A stretch of 64,000 bases of DNA from Betaproteobacteria bacterium. Its GTDB lineage: Bacteria > Pseudomonadota > Gammaproteobacteria > Burkholderiales > Casimicrobiaceae. The position numbers and the translations under genes are program-made. The notes beneath the pieces were generated by a model. It saw only the letters and a list, made by a program, of their open reading frames with translations, was not told the origin of the DNA and did not search any database. The stretch spans positions 1 to 64,000 of the forward strand of contig JAAFJO010000003.1 in assembly GCA_013298145.1 (NCBI GenBank), read 5' to 3'. This document shows positions 1-9,234 of the stretch, piece after piece (the stretch's first letter is position 1; every line of letters begins with the position of its first letter).

Positions 1-474
1 TGTTCCAGACGCGGTGATCGTGCCCGTTGCGATGGTGCGGTTGTAGCCGTAACGCAACATGATCGGCAGAGAGATCAAGCCCATCGAGATCACTGCAGCG
101 GCAACAACGCCAGTGGTTGCGGCAAGGAGCGCACCCACCAGAATTACAGCGATTGCAAGACCGCCACGCACGGGGCCGAACACTTGACCCACGGTTTCGA
201 GCAGGTCCTCGGCCATGCCGGATCGTTCAAGAATGATTCCCATGAAGGTGAAGAACGGAATCGCAAGCAGCGTATCGTTCTGCATGATTCCGGAAATTCG
301 TAGCGGTAGTGCCTGGAAGAGGGTGGACGGGAACAAACCCGCTTCCATGCCAATGAAACCGAACGCAAGACCGACCGCCGCGAGAGCGAAGGCGACCGGG
401 AATCCGGTTAGCAGGAATAGAAACAGCCCGATGAAGAGCAGCGGAACAAAGTTGGCTGTGATGAACTGAACCAT
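1..474 (-). CDS. TRAP transporter large permease, DctM-like (partial, cut by window edge)
   Basis: N-terminal 158 residues of the large membrane subunit of a TRAP transporter, the part that carries substrate across the inner membrane using an ion gradient. The reading frame is open to the left edge, so the C-terminal part lies outside. Seen directly: an ATG next to the stop of the small-permease gene, a hydrophobic start (FVPLLFIGLFLFLLTGFPVA), then the family-typical stretches NDTLLAIPFFTFMG and ERSGMAEDLLE, and a glycine/alanine-rich helix. The family pattern of PFF and GMA motifs makes the call firm. The gene directly follows the small permease with no gap, as in dctQM operons. Substrate cannot be told, and no dctP binding-protein gene lies upstream in the window; it may lie beyond the left edge. 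Confidence 0.93.
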   Translation of the reverse strand, partial: MVQFITANFVPLLFIGLFLFLLTGFPVAFALAAVGLAFGFIGMEAGLFPSTLFQALPLRISGIMQNDTLLAIPFFTFMGIILERSGMAEDLLETVGQVFGPVRGGLAIAVILVGALLAATTGVVAAAVISMGLISLPIMLRYGYNRTIATGTITASGT

Positions 475-1077
475 TTATTTCGCCCCTCGGCCACTTTTCT
501 CGGCCGCCGCAGCAAGCTCTTCGAGTAATTTTTCTTCGTCGCTCTTCTCTTGAGCACTTTCGAGCGAATCAGGTGCAACACCACGCAAAAATGCGACCCG
601 CTTGATGAGCTCAGACACGGCTTGCATCAGCAGAAGTCCGAAGCCAAGCGGCATCATCAGATAAACCGGCCAGCGGATAAGCCCGCCAGCGTTTTGCGAC
701 ATCTCACCACTTTTGAAGGCATTTAAAAAAAGCGGCCATGACAAATTGATGACGATGAGACAAAGTGGAATCAGAAACACGACGATGCCGAATACATCGA
801 TCCAATTGCGCTTGCGCGCCGTCAATCGTGAGGACACGAAGTCGATTCGAACATGTGCATTCTGCAAAAAAACGTATCCCGCGGCGAGGAGAAACACGGC
901 GGCAAACAAATACCACTGCAATTCGAGCCATGCATTCGAGCTGATGTCAAAGGCTTTTCGGATGATTGCATTGGTCGCGCTCACCAGCGTTACGGCCAGG
1001 ATCAGCCACATCACCGTTTTCCCGATCAGCATGCTCAGCCGATCAATGAGCCTCGACAGGCCTAGTAATCCATTCAT
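475..1077 (-). CDS. TRAP transporter small permease, DctQ-like
   Basis: Small four-helix membrane subunit of a TRAP transporter (200 residues). It pairs with the large permease encoded immediately downstream. The start chosen is the ATG at 1077 (MNGLLGLSRLIDRLSMLIGK), which has a purine-rich ribosome site (GGGGAGAG) a few bases upstream; a longer reading from 1203 adds 42 arginine-rich residues unlike the family. Visible hydrophobic segments lie near residues 15-38, 50-72, 92-115 and 135-158, and the WLELQWYLFAAVFLLAAGY stretch is typical of DctQ. The tail is charged and alanine/glutamate-rich. The stop is followed at once by the start of the large permease, so the two are surely cotranscribed. 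The C-terminal tail is somewhat longer than in compact DctQ proteins. Confidence 0.9.
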   Translation of the reverse strand: MNGLLGLSRLIDRLSMLIGKTVMWLILAVTLVSATNAIIRKAFDISSNAWLELQWYLFAAVFLLAAGYVFLQNAHVRIDFVSSRLTARKRNWIDVFGIVVFLIPLCLIVINLSWPLFLNAFKSGEMSQNAGGLIRWPVYLMMPLGFGLLLMQAVSELIKRVAFLRGVAPDSLESAQEKSDEEKLLEELAAAAEKSGRGAK

Positions 1078-1228
1078 TCGTCTCTCCCCAAAGGTCACTC
1101 GGTCGAAATTGTGGCGCGCAGAGACGCCTTGAAAAAGCGCATCTACCCGCGTTCTACGCTGTGTTGGCTTGTTGTTGCGAAATTTCCATAGCGTGGATGC
1201 CACTTCCGAAATTCTAAAAATCGCGTTC

Positions 1229-1247
1229 GCCCTAAATCCATTAGGGC
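1229..1247. other. Perfect 7-bp hairpin between pmbA and the TRAP operon
   Basis: GCCCTAA (1229-1235), a 5-base loop, then TTAGGGC (1241-1247). It lies in an AT-rich gap between the pmbA stop and the TRAP small permease start. It could end pmbA transcription, but read on the minus strand it lacks a run of T after the stem, so the terminator role is only a guess. Confidence 0.3.
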
Positions 1248-1370
1248 TTTCCTATCTACGATAGCTGAAGCCCGTATAAATTGGGCGATTGGCCCCTAAA
1301 TTGACCAAAGCGAAAACATTGTTTTGCGTGGTCTAGTCCTGCATTATTGTGGCTTTTCGCCTAAAAGATG

Positions 1371-2702
1371 TCATGCACCCGCGATCTGCATCTGGTCGAT
1401 TAACACCGAGCCCACCCATTTCGAGCCACGTCGATCTAGGTCGCTCCCAACTGCAACGATGCGCTTGTAGAGATCGAGCAGGTTTCCAGCAATTGTGATC
1501 TCTGATACCGGGTAGGCGATCTCGCCGCCCTCCACCCAAAATCCGGCCGCACCGCGCGAGTAGTCGCCCGTGACCGGATTGACACCTTGTCCCATCAAAT
1601 CCGTGACGATGAGCCCGCGCTGCATTTGTTTGGCGAGTTCCGCCATCCCGCCGTCGGTCGTCGGTGCGACGAGCAAGTTGTGATTGCCGCCCGCATTGCC
1701 GGTCGATTGCAGCCCGAGCTTCCTTGCCGAATACGCAGACAAAAAGTATCCCTGAATCACGCCGTTAGAAACGATCGAGCGCTTCTGGCAGGCCACACCT
1801 TCGCTGTCAAACGGCGAGCTTGCATAGGCTTCGCGAATGAATGGGTCGTCAACGATATTGATGTGTTTTGCAAAAATTTCCTTACCAACCGAATCGATCA
1901 GAAACGAGGTTTTGCGATAGAGCGAGCCACCGAAGAGCGCGCTGATGCCGTGGCCGATGAATCCGGCTGCGACAGAGGGATCAAGTAAGACTGGCGCAGT
2001 TTGCGTTGCGATCTTTCGCGGGTTGAGGCGCGCGAGGGTACGCTCGCCCGCTCTGCGACCAATTGAGGCCGCATCTTCAAGCGCGGTTGCGCGGCGATGT
2101 GAGCTGTACCAGCTGTCAGTTTCCATTGCGCCGTTTTCAGCAGCGACAAAGCTCGCTCCGATGTAGTGTGCGCTGCCTTTGTACCCGCCTACAAAGCCAT
2201 GTGTGTTGGCGTAGAAAAACTCGTTCTCGCTTGCGCTTACGGTCGCGCCATCTGAATTGTCGATGCGCTCATCGACGTCAAAGCCCGCGGCCTCACAGGT
2301 TTTGGCAAGCTCAATGGCGCGCGCAGGATCGATGTCCCACGGATGATAGAGATCTAAATCTGGGATTTCGCGCGCCATGAGCGCAGCATCGGCAAGCCCC
2401 GCCATCGGATCGGGGCTCGTGTACTTCGCGATCGAATACGCCTTCTCTACGGCGGCGCGCACGGCGGTTGCCGAGAGATCGCCAGTGCTTGCGTTACCCT
2501 TGCGGCCCTCGATATAAACGGTGACGCCGAGCGATTGCTCACCGGTGTGCTCCAACGTTTCAAGCTCGCCCATGCGCACCGTCGCATTGAGGCCACTGCC
2601 TTGAGTGGCTTCGGCATCGGCTTGGGTAGCGCCCAGGCGCTTGGCGTGTTCGACAGCGGCGACGGCAGCGTCGCGAAGGGAATCAGAGGAGAGCGCGAGC
2701 AT
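1371..2702 (-). CDS. pmbA: Metalloprotease PmbA/TldE
   Basis: 443-residue subunit of the TldD/TldE (PmbA) protease, a cytoplasmic zinc-dependent complex that degrades unfolded peptides and matures some modified peptides. In known complexes TldD supplies the metal site and PmbA is the partner, so a tldD gene is expected elsewhere; it is not in this window. The sequence is full length for the family. Recognisable parts are the N-terminal AKRLGATQADAEATQGSG region, TGEQSLGVTVYIEGRKGNAS, the middle VLLDPSVAAGFIGHGISALF, and the C-terminal TDLMGQGVNPVTGDYSRGAA followed by GFWVEGGEIAYPVSEITIAG, which are near-diagnostic for PmbA. It faces darP divergently across a short gap, an arrangement (pmbA / yjgA) widely conserved in proteobacteria. 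Confidence 0.96.
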   Translation of the reverse strand: MLALSSDSLRDAAVAAVEHAKRLGATQADAEATQGSGLNATVRMGELETLEHTGEQSLGVTVYIEGRKGNASTGDLSATAVRAAVEKAYSIAKYTSPDPMAGLADAALMAREIPDLDLYHPWDIDPARAIELAKTCEAAGFDVDERIDNSDGATVSASENEFFYANTHGFVGGYKGSAHYIGASFVAAENGAMETDSWYSSHRRATALEDAASIGRRAGERTLARLNPRKIATQTAPVLLDPSVAAGFIGHGISALFGGSLYRKTSFLIDSVGKEIFAKHINIVDDPFIREAYASSPFDSEGVACQKRSIVSNGVIQGYFLSAYSARKLGLQSTGNAGGNHNLLVAPTTDGGMAELAKQMQRGLIVTDLMGQGVNPVTGDYSRGAAGFWVEGGEIAYPVSEITIAGNLLDLYKRIVAVGSDLDRRGSKWVGSVLIDQMQIAGA

Positions 2703-2870
2703 TGTCTAGGGTGGGTAAAGTGCGGTGAGTTGTGAGCAATTGGGAGAGTGCAGAAAACGTGCGCAAGCGCCACGTTAGCCGTGAAGTTTAGAGCTTTGCC
2801 CGTCGTGGGCGCGCCTCTACCCCTACACTTCATCCTTACTGCGCACTGCACACGCTTCACCGTACACCGA

Positions 2871-3383
2871 ATGTCTCGCCCCAAAAATCTTCCCCGCGAC
2901 GAAAACGCGCCTTCAAAAACGCAGCTCAAAAAGCAGATGATCGATTTGCAAGAGCTCGGCGAAACCTTGGCGTCGCTGTCTAAAGAGCAACTGGGTCAAC
3001 TCGATTTGCCCGAGATCCTGCGTGACGCGTTCGAAGAGCTTTCTCGGGTTGGCAAGCATGAGGCAACACGCCGACATATGCAGTTCATCGGCAAGCTAAT
3101 GCGCGAAGTCGATCCGGAGCCCATCCGCGCGCAGCTTGAGCGCTGGGAATCGGGCACGCGAGCGAACAAAGCCGCGTTTAAGGCTTCCGAGCAGTGGCGC
3201 GACCGCTTAATCAGCGAAGACGACGCGCTTGAGCGTCTGATGTTGACCAAACCTGCGATGGATCGCGCGTTGCTTGCGTCGCTCGCGGCGGCCGCACGAG
3301 AAGAGGCGAAGCTGAACCGCCCCCCAAAATCGGCGCGCGCATTGTTCCGTGAAATTCATCGTGTGATGTTGAAAGTGGAGTAG
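2871..3383 (+). CDS. darP: Ribosome-associated protein DarP/YjgA (DUF615)
   Basis: 170-residue DUF615 protein, a factor that binds late 50S ribosomal precursors and helps their assembly. The ATG at 2871 (MSRPKNLPRDENAPSKTQLK) gives the usual family start; an upstream in-frame start at 2748 would add 41 residues overlapping the pmbA promoter region and is not favoured. Seen in the protein: the conserved SKTQLKKQMIDLQELGE opening, LPEILRDAFEE, then THEGGR-like basic helix KHEATRRHMQFIGKLMR, and the C-terminal helix PKSARALFREIHRVM. The gene is divergent from pmbA and is followed 10 bases later by mog. Confidence 0.93.
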   Translation: MSRPKNLPRDENAPSKTQLKKQMIDLQELGETLASLSKEQLGQLDLPEILRDAFEELSRVGKHEATRRHMQFIGKLMREVDPEPIRAQLERWESGTRANKAAFKASEQWRDRLISEDDALERLMLTKPAMDRALLASLAAAAREEAKLNRPPKSARALFREIHRVMLKVE

Positions 3384-3393
3384 GGCGGCCGCC

Positions 3394-3990
3394 ATGAGTT
3401 TTGATGCTGTAAAGATCGGTTTGGTCTCTGTTTCTGATCGCGCGTCCACCGGGGTGTACGAAGACAAAGGCATTCCCTCGCTCAAGGAATGGATCGCGGG
3501 CGCGGTACTCAATCCCGTGACCTACGCCACTCGATTGATTGCCGATGATCAGCCGACGATCGAGCGCGCGCTAATCGAGCTCGTGGACATTGAGCGTTGC
3601 GATCTGGTATTAACCACAGGCGGCACCGGGCCCGCGCGACGTGACGTGACGCCGGAGGCGACACTCGCTGTTGCGCATAAAGAGATGCCTGGTTTCGGCG
3701 AGCAGATGCGGCAGATTAGCCTCAATTTCGTGCCGACTGCGATTCTTTCGCGCCAAGTTGCGGTGATCCGTTCGAAAACGCTGATCATTAATTTGCCGGG
3801 ACAACCGAAGAGCATCAAGGAAACGCTTGAAGGGTTGAAAGCCTCAGCGCAAGATGGCGGCGCGCAGAAAGCGCACGGCATTTTTGCGGCCGTGCCCTAC
3901 TGCATCGATTTGATCGGCGGCCCCTACATCGAGACGAACGAGGCGGTTTGCAAAGCATTTCGGCCGAAGTCGGCTATTCGCACAAAGTGA
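3394..3990 (+). CDS. mog: Molybdopterin adenylyltransferase MogA/MoaB family
   Basis: 198-residue cytoplasmic enzyme of molybdenum cofactor synthesis; the MogA reaction adenylates molybdopterin with ATP before metal insertion. Seen: the N-terminal strand KIGLVSVSDRASTGVYEDKG, the MoCF-biosynthesis signature LVLTTGGTGPARRDVTPEAT, and SKTLIINLPGQPKSIKETLE near the end. The length fits the longer MogA form rather than the shorter MoaB form. The gene is probably cotranscribed with darP, since the gap is 10 bases. Downstream, an AGCCC/GGGCT hairpin at 4007-4027 lies between this gene and the convergent heme A synthase gene and may end transcription, without a clear T run. mobB lies 39 kb away in this window. 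Confidence 0.92.
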   Translation: MSFDAVKIGLVSVSDRASTGVYEDKGIPSLKEWIAGAVLNPVTYATRLIADDQPTIERALIELVDIERCDLVLTTGGTGPARRDVTPEATLAVAHKEMPGFGEQMRQISLNFVPTAILSRQVAVIRSKTLIINLPGQPKSIKETLEGLKASAQDGGAQKAHGIFAAVPYCIDLIGGPYIETNEAVCKAFRPKSAIRTK

Positions 3991-4117
3991 TCTACTTAAT
4001 CGCAACAGCCCATATTTAATTGGGGCTAGAGCGCAATTTTATTTCTCGTCGAAAAGTAATCAATTGATGAGTTAGCCTAACTGAAATAAGGGCTACGTTC
4101 AATAAGTTTTAGATTTC

Positions 4118-5254
4118 CTAGCGTTCTGGCGAGAGCCTGAATGCCGCGACTACCAAAGTTGCGAGCAGCACGGCTGCGAAAAAGTTGTGTGCGGTTGCTA
4201 CCAAGATCGGCTGATCAAACACTACGGTCGAAATCCCAATCAGGATTTGCAACACGAGCGAGGTCTTGATCCACAGCGCCTGGCGTTTAAGCGCAGCATC
4301 GGCGCGCATCAAAGACACCGCCGCAGCCACAATGAAAATCGTCGCCACGATTGCGCCTAATCGATGCGCCCAGTGAATGGTGCGAAGCGCGTCGGCAGTA
4401 AGGAAGCTGCCGTCCGGATTTTTGCCAAGCTCGCGCCACAAGGTGAACGCGTCATTCCACGAAAGCGCCGGGGCAAGCGTGCCGTTACACGTCGGAAAAT
4501 CAGCGCAGGCGAGCACGGCGTAATTGGTACTCACCCAGCCGCCCAGGAAGATTTGTCCATACAGCACCACAATCGCGATCCACGTTAGCCAAATCGTGCG
4601 CGGAGCCACTCGAATCGGTGCAGCGCGCGGATCACCTGCGCGATCGCGCTCTCGCATCCAAAACCACACCAGCAGCGCGAAAAGCGTCATGCCCCCCAAT
4701 AGATGCGTGGTCACGATGACAGGCATGAGTTTGAGCGTTACCGTCCATTTGCCAAACAGCCCTTGCAGGCTCACCACGATCAAAAGCAAGAGCGGCCACG
4801 CAATGCCCACGTTGGCTGCTGCCTGGCTGAACATCGCGCGTGTCGGCCGAATCTTCGCTGCCAGCGCACGAAAAAACATCACCAAAATTAACGATCCGAT
4901 GAACGTCGCCACATAGCGATGGAGCATCTCGATCCACGCCTTGCCATGGCTCACTGGGCCGTGCGTGCCGCCTTGCTCGGCGATTGCTTGGTTGATTTGA
5001 GCGGTGGCTTGGGTCGGAAGGAATTTGCCGTAGCAGCCGGGCCAGTCGGGACAACCGAGTCCGCTATCGGTGAGGCGCACAAACGCGCCAAACGCAATCA
5101 GATCCAGCGTGATGAACGCAGTCACAGCGACGAGCCGACTCCAGCGCATCCTCAAGCCCATCCACATCGCCAACAACAAGATGGCGACCCAAATAAGCAC
5201 GTTAACTGCCGAAAGTGAAAACTGCCAAAAGACGGGATCGTTGGAATTCGGCAT
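4118..5254 (-). CDS. ctaA: Heme A synthase (COX15/CtaA family)
   Basis: 378-residue inner-membrane enzyme that oxidises the C8 methyl of heme O to make heme A for aa3-type cytochrome oxidases. The ATG at 5254 (MPNSNDPVFWQFSLSAVNVL) is preferred; the longer form from 5338 adds a soluble stretch lacking family features. Eight hydrophobic segments are visible as two four-helix halves. Conserved parts: VRLTDSGLGCPDWPGCYGK after helix 2, EMLHRYVAT (heme-ligand His), THLLGG, then the repeat half GGWVSTNYAVLACADFPTCN, IHWAHRLGA and TAHNFFAA, with paired cysteines in both halves. It stands alone: no cytochrome oxidase or ctaB genes are next to it, whereas in many betaproteobacteria it sits in the cox cluster. 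Confidence 0.95.
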   Translation of the reverse strand: MPNSNDPVFWQFSLSAVNVLIWVAILLLAMWMGLRMRWSRLVAVTAFITLDLIAFGAFVRLTDSGLGCPDWPGCYGKFLPTQATAQINQAIAEQGGTHGPVSHGKAWIEMLHRYVATFIGSLILVMFFRALAAKIRPTRAMFSQAAANVGIAWPLLLLIVVSLQGLFGKWTVTLKLMPVIVTTHLLGGMTLFALLVWFWMRERDRAGDPRAAPIRVAPRTIWLTWIAIVVLYGQIFLGGWVSTNYAVLACADFPTCNGTLAPALSWNDAFTLWRELGKNPDGSFLTADALRTIHWAHRLGAIVATIFIVAAAVSLMRADAALKRQALWIKTSLVLQILIGISTVVFDQPILVATAHNFFAAVLLATLVVAAFRLSPER

Positions 5255-5456
5255 GGTGCCCGGTACTGCTTGGTGGGTAACGCTCAATTTTATAGGCCCC
5301 CGCGTAACGGCGGCTGGGCAGCGGTCCTCCGCCTGCATGGGACAAACGCTTGTCGTGTAGCGGCGTCCCCATCACTGTTTCCCCGGGCTGCCGAGCGCCC
5401 GATACCTCGCGCTGGCGTCTCCTCTCAAAAAGGCGTACGGCTTCTACAATGCTGCT

Positions 5457-7007
5457 ATGCGTTTGTTTCGTCTTGTAAAAATTCTCGGGGTTTTCCATCG
5501 GTACGGTTTGGACGAATTCGCGCTTCGCGATTCGCCGAGCCGGCTGCTCCGTATCGTCTCGTCGGTCTTCGGTCGCCGCAGTTTTTCTGAGACGCGTGGT
5601 GCACGACTGCGCATGGCGCTCGAATCGCTCGGTCCCATCTTCGTGAAGTTTGGCCAGGTGCTATCAACCCGGCCTGATCTCATACCGCCTGATATCGCTT
5701 CCGAACTCTCGCTATTGCAAGATAAGGTCGCGCCGTTTCCTGCGGAGTCCGTGCGAAAGGTGATCGAAGCCGAATACGGCAAAAAGGTTGAAGAGCGGTT
5801 CGTTGAGTTTGATTGGACGCCGGTCGCGAGCGCGTCAGTCGCCCAAGTGCATTTCGCAAAGATTCAGCTCAAAGTGGGCGAGGTGATCGACACACGCGAC
5901 GTTGCGGTGAAAGTGCTCCGCCCGAACATCCTTCCCATCATCGAAAGCGATATCTCGCTGTTGCGCGTTTTGGCGGGCTGGGTGGAGCGATTTTCAGCCG
6001 ATGGTCGGCGGTTAAAGCCACGCGAGGTGGTCAATGAGTTCGATCACTATTTGCATGATGAGCTCGACCTCGTGCGCGAAGCGGCGAACTGTTCGCAACT
6101 GCGTCGCAATTTCGAGAACTCTTCGTTGCTCTACATGCCCGAAGTGTTTTGGGATTGGTGTGAAAAAAGTGTGATGGTGATGGAGCGGCTCTACGCAACG
6201 CCCGTGAGCCACATTGACACGCTTCGCGATGCCGGTGTTGATATCAAAAAGCTCGCACGCGATGGCGTCGAAATATTCTTCACCCAAGTGTTTCGCGACG
6301 GTTTTTTCCACGCCGACATGCATCCGGGCAATATCGCAGTGCGCACAGATGAAGCGAACAAGGGCCAATATGTCGGGATGGATTTCGGTATCGTCGGCAC
6401 CTTGACCGATGTTGATCGTCGCTACCTCGCCGAGAACTTTTTAGCGTTCTTCCGGCGCGATTACCGCCGCGTTGCGATGGCGCATATCGAGTCCGGCTGG
6501 GTGCCGCGCGACACGCGGCCCGATGAACTCGAAAACGCGGTTCGCAGCGTGTGTGAACCAATCTTTGCGCGACCGCTTGCGGATATCTCTTTTGGTAAAG
6601 TGTTGATGCGACTTTTCTCGGTCTCACGCCGGTTTAACGTTGAGATTCAACCGCAGTTGGTGTTGCTTCAGAAGACCTTGCTAAATGTGGAAGGGCTCGG
6701 CCGCCAGCTTGATCCGTATCTGGATTTATGGGCGACCGCGCAACCTTTCCTTGAAAAATGGATGCGCGATCAAATCGGGCCTGAGGCGGTGACCAAGCGG
6801 CTCACCGATCAAGCGCCTTATCTCTCCTCAGCGTTGCCGCAGGTGCCACGATTGATTCACCAGGCGCTCGAGCGCTACAACAATCCGCCGCCGCCTGTTA
6901 CGCCAAAAATCGAAATGAGTGGCTGGCTCACGTTTTGGATTGCAGTCATGGCTGTGTGCATGATGGCGATTTTGGCGACGCTGTGGGTTCCGCTTTTGCT
7001 GGGCTAA
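5457..7007 (+). CDS. ubiB: Ubiquinone biosynthesis protein UbiB (ABC1/ADCK atypical kinase)
   Basis: 516-residue membrane-anchored member of the UbiB family, an atypical kinase/ATPase needed for ubiquinone synthesis. Seen: the KxGQ motif in [16 protein letters not shown] (K64, Q67), the alanine-rich nucleotide loop SASVAQVH around 125-132, AVKVLRPNI with the core lysine, the catalytic region [15 protein letters not shown], and the metal-binding MDFGIVG. A C-terminal hydrophobic segment from about residue 488 ([20 protein letters not shown]) anchors it in the inner membrane. A shorter E. coli-like length (546) supports full length. It is followed 3 bases after its stop by the DprE1-like gene, so it may share a transcript with the sugar-epimerising pair. 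No ubiE or ubiJ is next to it, unlike in enterobacteria. Confidence 0.95.
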   Translation: MRLFRLVKILGVFHRYGLDEFALRDSPSRLLRIVSSVFGRRSFSETRGARLRMALESLGPIFVKFGQVLSTRPDLIPPDIASELSLLQDKVAPFPAESVRKVIEAEYGKKVEERFVEFDWTPVASASVAQVHFAKIQLKVGEVIDTRDVAVKVLRPNILPIIESDISLLRVLAGWVERFSADGRRLKPREVVNEFDHYLHDELDLVREAANCSQLRRNFENSSLLYMPEVFWDWCEKSVMVMERLYATPVSHIDTLRDAGVDIKKLARDGVEIFFTQVFRDGFFHADMHPGNIAVRTDEANKGQYVGMDFGIVGTLTDVDRRYLAENFLAFFRRDYRRVAMAHIESGWVPRDTRPDELENAVRSVCEPIFARPLADISFGKVLMRLFSVSRRFNVEIQPQLVLLQKTLLNVEGLGRQLDPYLDLWATAQPFLEKWMRDQIGPEAVTKRLTDQAPYLSSALPQVPRLIHQALERYNNPPPPVTPKIEMSGWLTFWIAVMAVCMMAILATLWVPLLLG

Positions 7008-7010
7008 TCG

Positions 7011-8306
7011 ATGACTCCCGTCTCGCTCGATCAACCGTGGGGGCGCGGCTTTAACGTCGAGCACAATCACGCATTCGCGCGCGATAGCGAATTACCCACG
7101 CGAAGTTTCCTGCCGCGCGGCTTAGGGCGTAGCTATGGCGATGTGTGCGTCAACGATTCTGGCGTGCTGCTGCATAACTTTCGACGGGATCGCCTACTTG
7201 ATTTCGATGAAGTTCACGGTGTGTTGCGCTGTGAATCAGGCGCATCCATCGCTGATATCGCTGCGGTGATGGTTCGAAGGGGTTGGTTTCCAGCGGTCGT
7301 GCCTGGCACACGCTTTGTGACGGTGGGCGGGGCAATCGCTAACGATATTCACGGCAAGAATCACCATGTTTGCGGCACGTTTTCGCGATCGGTGCTGGCG
7401 ATGTCGCTGCGGCGTAGTGATCGGGATATGCAAATCGTTGAATCGAATCATCCGCTCGAAGATGTCACCGTCGCGGGGCTCGGTTTGAGCGGCGTGATCG
7501 ATGAGGCCACGCTTCAACTTGATTGCATTCCAGGGCCTGGTATCAAACAAGACACCTTGCTCTTCGGCGGTGATGGTTCAATCGACGGATATCTCTCGCT
7601 GGATGCATCAAGCCAGGCCTGGCCCTACACCGTGGGCTGGATCGATACACTCGATCGTGGATTACGTGGCGTGTTCTTTCGGGGTGAACATTGTGATGGC
7701 CCCGATGATTGGCTCACGCCGAATACGGCAAAGTTGGCGATGCCAGTCGATGCGCCGCAATGGGTCTTGGGCCGCTGGAGCGCGAAGGCGTTCAATGAGC
7801 TCTACTACCGCGCGCAAGGGCTCAAGAGTGCAACACGAGAGACGATCCCGCTCTGGCAGTTTTTCTTTCCCTTGGATGCCGTAGCCGCTTGGAATCGCGC
7901 TTATGGCAAGCGCGGTTTCGTTCAGTACCAATTTGTGGTTCCGCGCGCGGCAGCGCGCGAGGTCGTGCCCAAGATACTCGCGCACCTACGCGAATCCAAT
8001 GTCGCGAGCTATCTAGCGGTCATCAAATCGTTTGGTGAGTACCTCTCTCGCGGAGTGTTGAGCTTTCCAATGCCGGGCGTTACGGTGGCGCTTGATGTTC
8101 CCGCGCCGAATGAGAGGGATCGACGTGCCCTCGATCGCGCCGATGCGATGGTCGCCGACGCAGGCGGACGCGTGTATCCAGCCAAAGACGCACGAATGAG
8201 CGCCGCAATGTTCAAGCGCTTTTATCCGCAGTGGGAGCGAGTTGAAGCGATGCGCGATCCGATGATTTCATCGTCGTTTTGGCGGCGCGTGGCGCGATCT
8301 AGTTGA
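7011..8306 (+). CDS. DprE1-like FAD-dependent oxidase (decaprenylphosphoryl-ribose oxidase family)
   Basis: 431-residue FAD-binding PCMH-type oxidoreductase resembling mycobacterial DprE1, which oxidises the 2-position of decaprenylphosphoryl ribose as the first half of conversion to the arabinose lipid. Seen: LPRGLGRSYGDVCVND near residue 34, VVPGTRFVTVGGAIANDIHG (97-116) followed by KNHHVCGTFSRSV, and a C-terminal LSFPMPGVTVALDVP and YPAKDARMS with the catalytic-type lysine K392. At the position of the DprE1 cysteine that is attacked by benzothiazinone inhibitors (C387 in M. tuberculosis) the residue is A360. The gene starts 3 bases after ubiB and is followed 30 bases later by a DprE2-like reductase. 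The sugar lipid made here is inferred, not known. Confidence 0.87.
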   Translation: MTPVSLDQPWGRGFNVEHNHAFARDSELPTRSFLPRGLGRSYGDVCVNDSGVLLHNFRRDRLLDFDEVHGVLRCESGASIADIAAVMVRRGWFPAVVPGTRFVTVGGAIANDIHGKNHHVCGTFSRSVLAMSLRRSDRDMQIVESNHPLEDVTVAGLGLSGVIDEATLQLDCIPGPGIKQDTLLFGGDGSIDGYLSLDASSQAWPYTVGWIDTLDRGLRGVFFRGEHCDGPDDWLTPNTAKLAMPVDAPQWVLGRWSAKAFNELYYRAQGLKSATRETIPLWQFFFPLDAVAAWNRAYGKRGFVQYQFVVPRAAAREVVPKILAHLRESNVASYLAVIKSFGEYLSRGVLSFPMPGVTVALDVPAPNERDRRALDRADAMVADAGGRVYPAKDARMSAAMFKRFYPQWERVEAMRDPMISSSFWRRVARSS

Positions 8307-8336
8307 AATCGAAATCCAGAACAAGTCAGGTTCGCT

Positions 8337-9101
8337 ATGAAAATTGTTGTTGTCGGCGCAACGTCCGCCATTGCACAAGCCGCAATCCGAATTTGGGCGG
8401 GCGAGGGGCACACGCTTGTCTTGTTCGGAAGAAACAATAGCGAGTTGGAACGCATTGCTGCCGACGCGCGCGTGCGGGGCGCGGTTGCCGTTGCCGTGCA
8501 TGCGGGCGAAATCACGTCGAACGCCTACATTGCGTCCGCTGTGGACGCGCTTGCTGTCAACGGCGGTGTTGATCAGGCGCTTATTGCGCATGGATCGCTC
8601 ACCGATGCTGAGCGTGCTGCTGTTGAGCCAGATTACCTCGCCCGCGAATTCACAGTGAACTTCACGAGCGCCTGCGTGTGGGCGCAGCTTCTTGCGAGTA
8701 CGATGGCGGCGAATGAGCAACCGGTGACGAAGACAAACCGTGGCGATCACTCCCGGACGATTGCCGTGATTTCGTCGGTCGCAGGTGAGCGCGGTCGCTA
8801 CAGCAATTTCGCGTACGGTGCCGCAAAAGCCGGGCTCACGGCGTTTTGTGATGGTCTACGCGCGAAGATGTTGCCGCGCGGCGTTCATATCGTCACCGTG
8901 AAGCCCGGGACCGTTGACACGCCGATGACCGCCCACATGAAACGTGGCGCACTCACGGCAAGCGCAGAGAGCGTTGCGCGTGGCATCGTAGTCGCGATGA
9001 ATCGCAAAACTGACATCGCTTATCTGCCGCTCATTTGGTGGCCGATCATGACGATCGTGCGCGCGATTCCCGAGCGAATTGCAAAGAAACTAAAGTGGTA
9101 A
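8337..9101 (+). CDS. Short-chain dehydrogenase/reductase, DprE2-like
   Basis: 254-residue Rossmann-fold reductase. Seen: an N-terminal nucleotide site VVVGATSAIAQA (variant of TGxxxGxG), the active-site YGAAKAG (Tyr and Lys) preceded by a serine-rich strand AVISSVAGERGRYSNF, and VHIVTVKPGTVDTPMT. The C-terminal hydrophobic stretch AYLPLIWWPIMTIVRAIP suggests membrane association, as in the SDR half of the DprE1/DprE2 pair, which reduces the 2-keto intermediate with NAD(P)H. The match to DprE2 rests both on the RGRYSNFAYGAAKAG region and on its place right behind the DprE1-like gene. A generic SDR role cannot be excluded from sequence alone. Confidence 0.83.
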   Translation: MKIVVVGATSAIAQAAIRIWAGEGHTLVLFGRNNSELERIAADARVRGAVAVAVHAGEITSNAYIASAVDALAVNGGVDQALIAHGSLTDAERAAVEPDYLAREFTVNFTSACVWAQLLASTMAANEQPVTKTNRGDHSRTIAVISSVAGERGRYSNFAYGAAKAGLTAFCDGLRAKMLPRGVHIVTVKPGTVDTPMTAHMKRGALTASAESVARGIVVAMNRKTDIAYLPLIWWPIMTIVRAIPERIAKKLKW

Positions 9102-9234
9102 AGCGCTAAAACGATTCATCGTCTACACGCCACTCGACGCGGGCTAGCAGGCGGGAAGCGGTTTACACGATTAAGGCGTATTTCCTGGCTTAGCCCCGAT
9201 TGAATGTGGGATGCAGACGATGTGCTGCTGTTTG

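Noticed and set aside
2447..2929. 160-codon minus-strand frame across the pmbA start
   Set aside because: Overlaps pmbA in another frame and darP on the other strand; composition is arbitrary.
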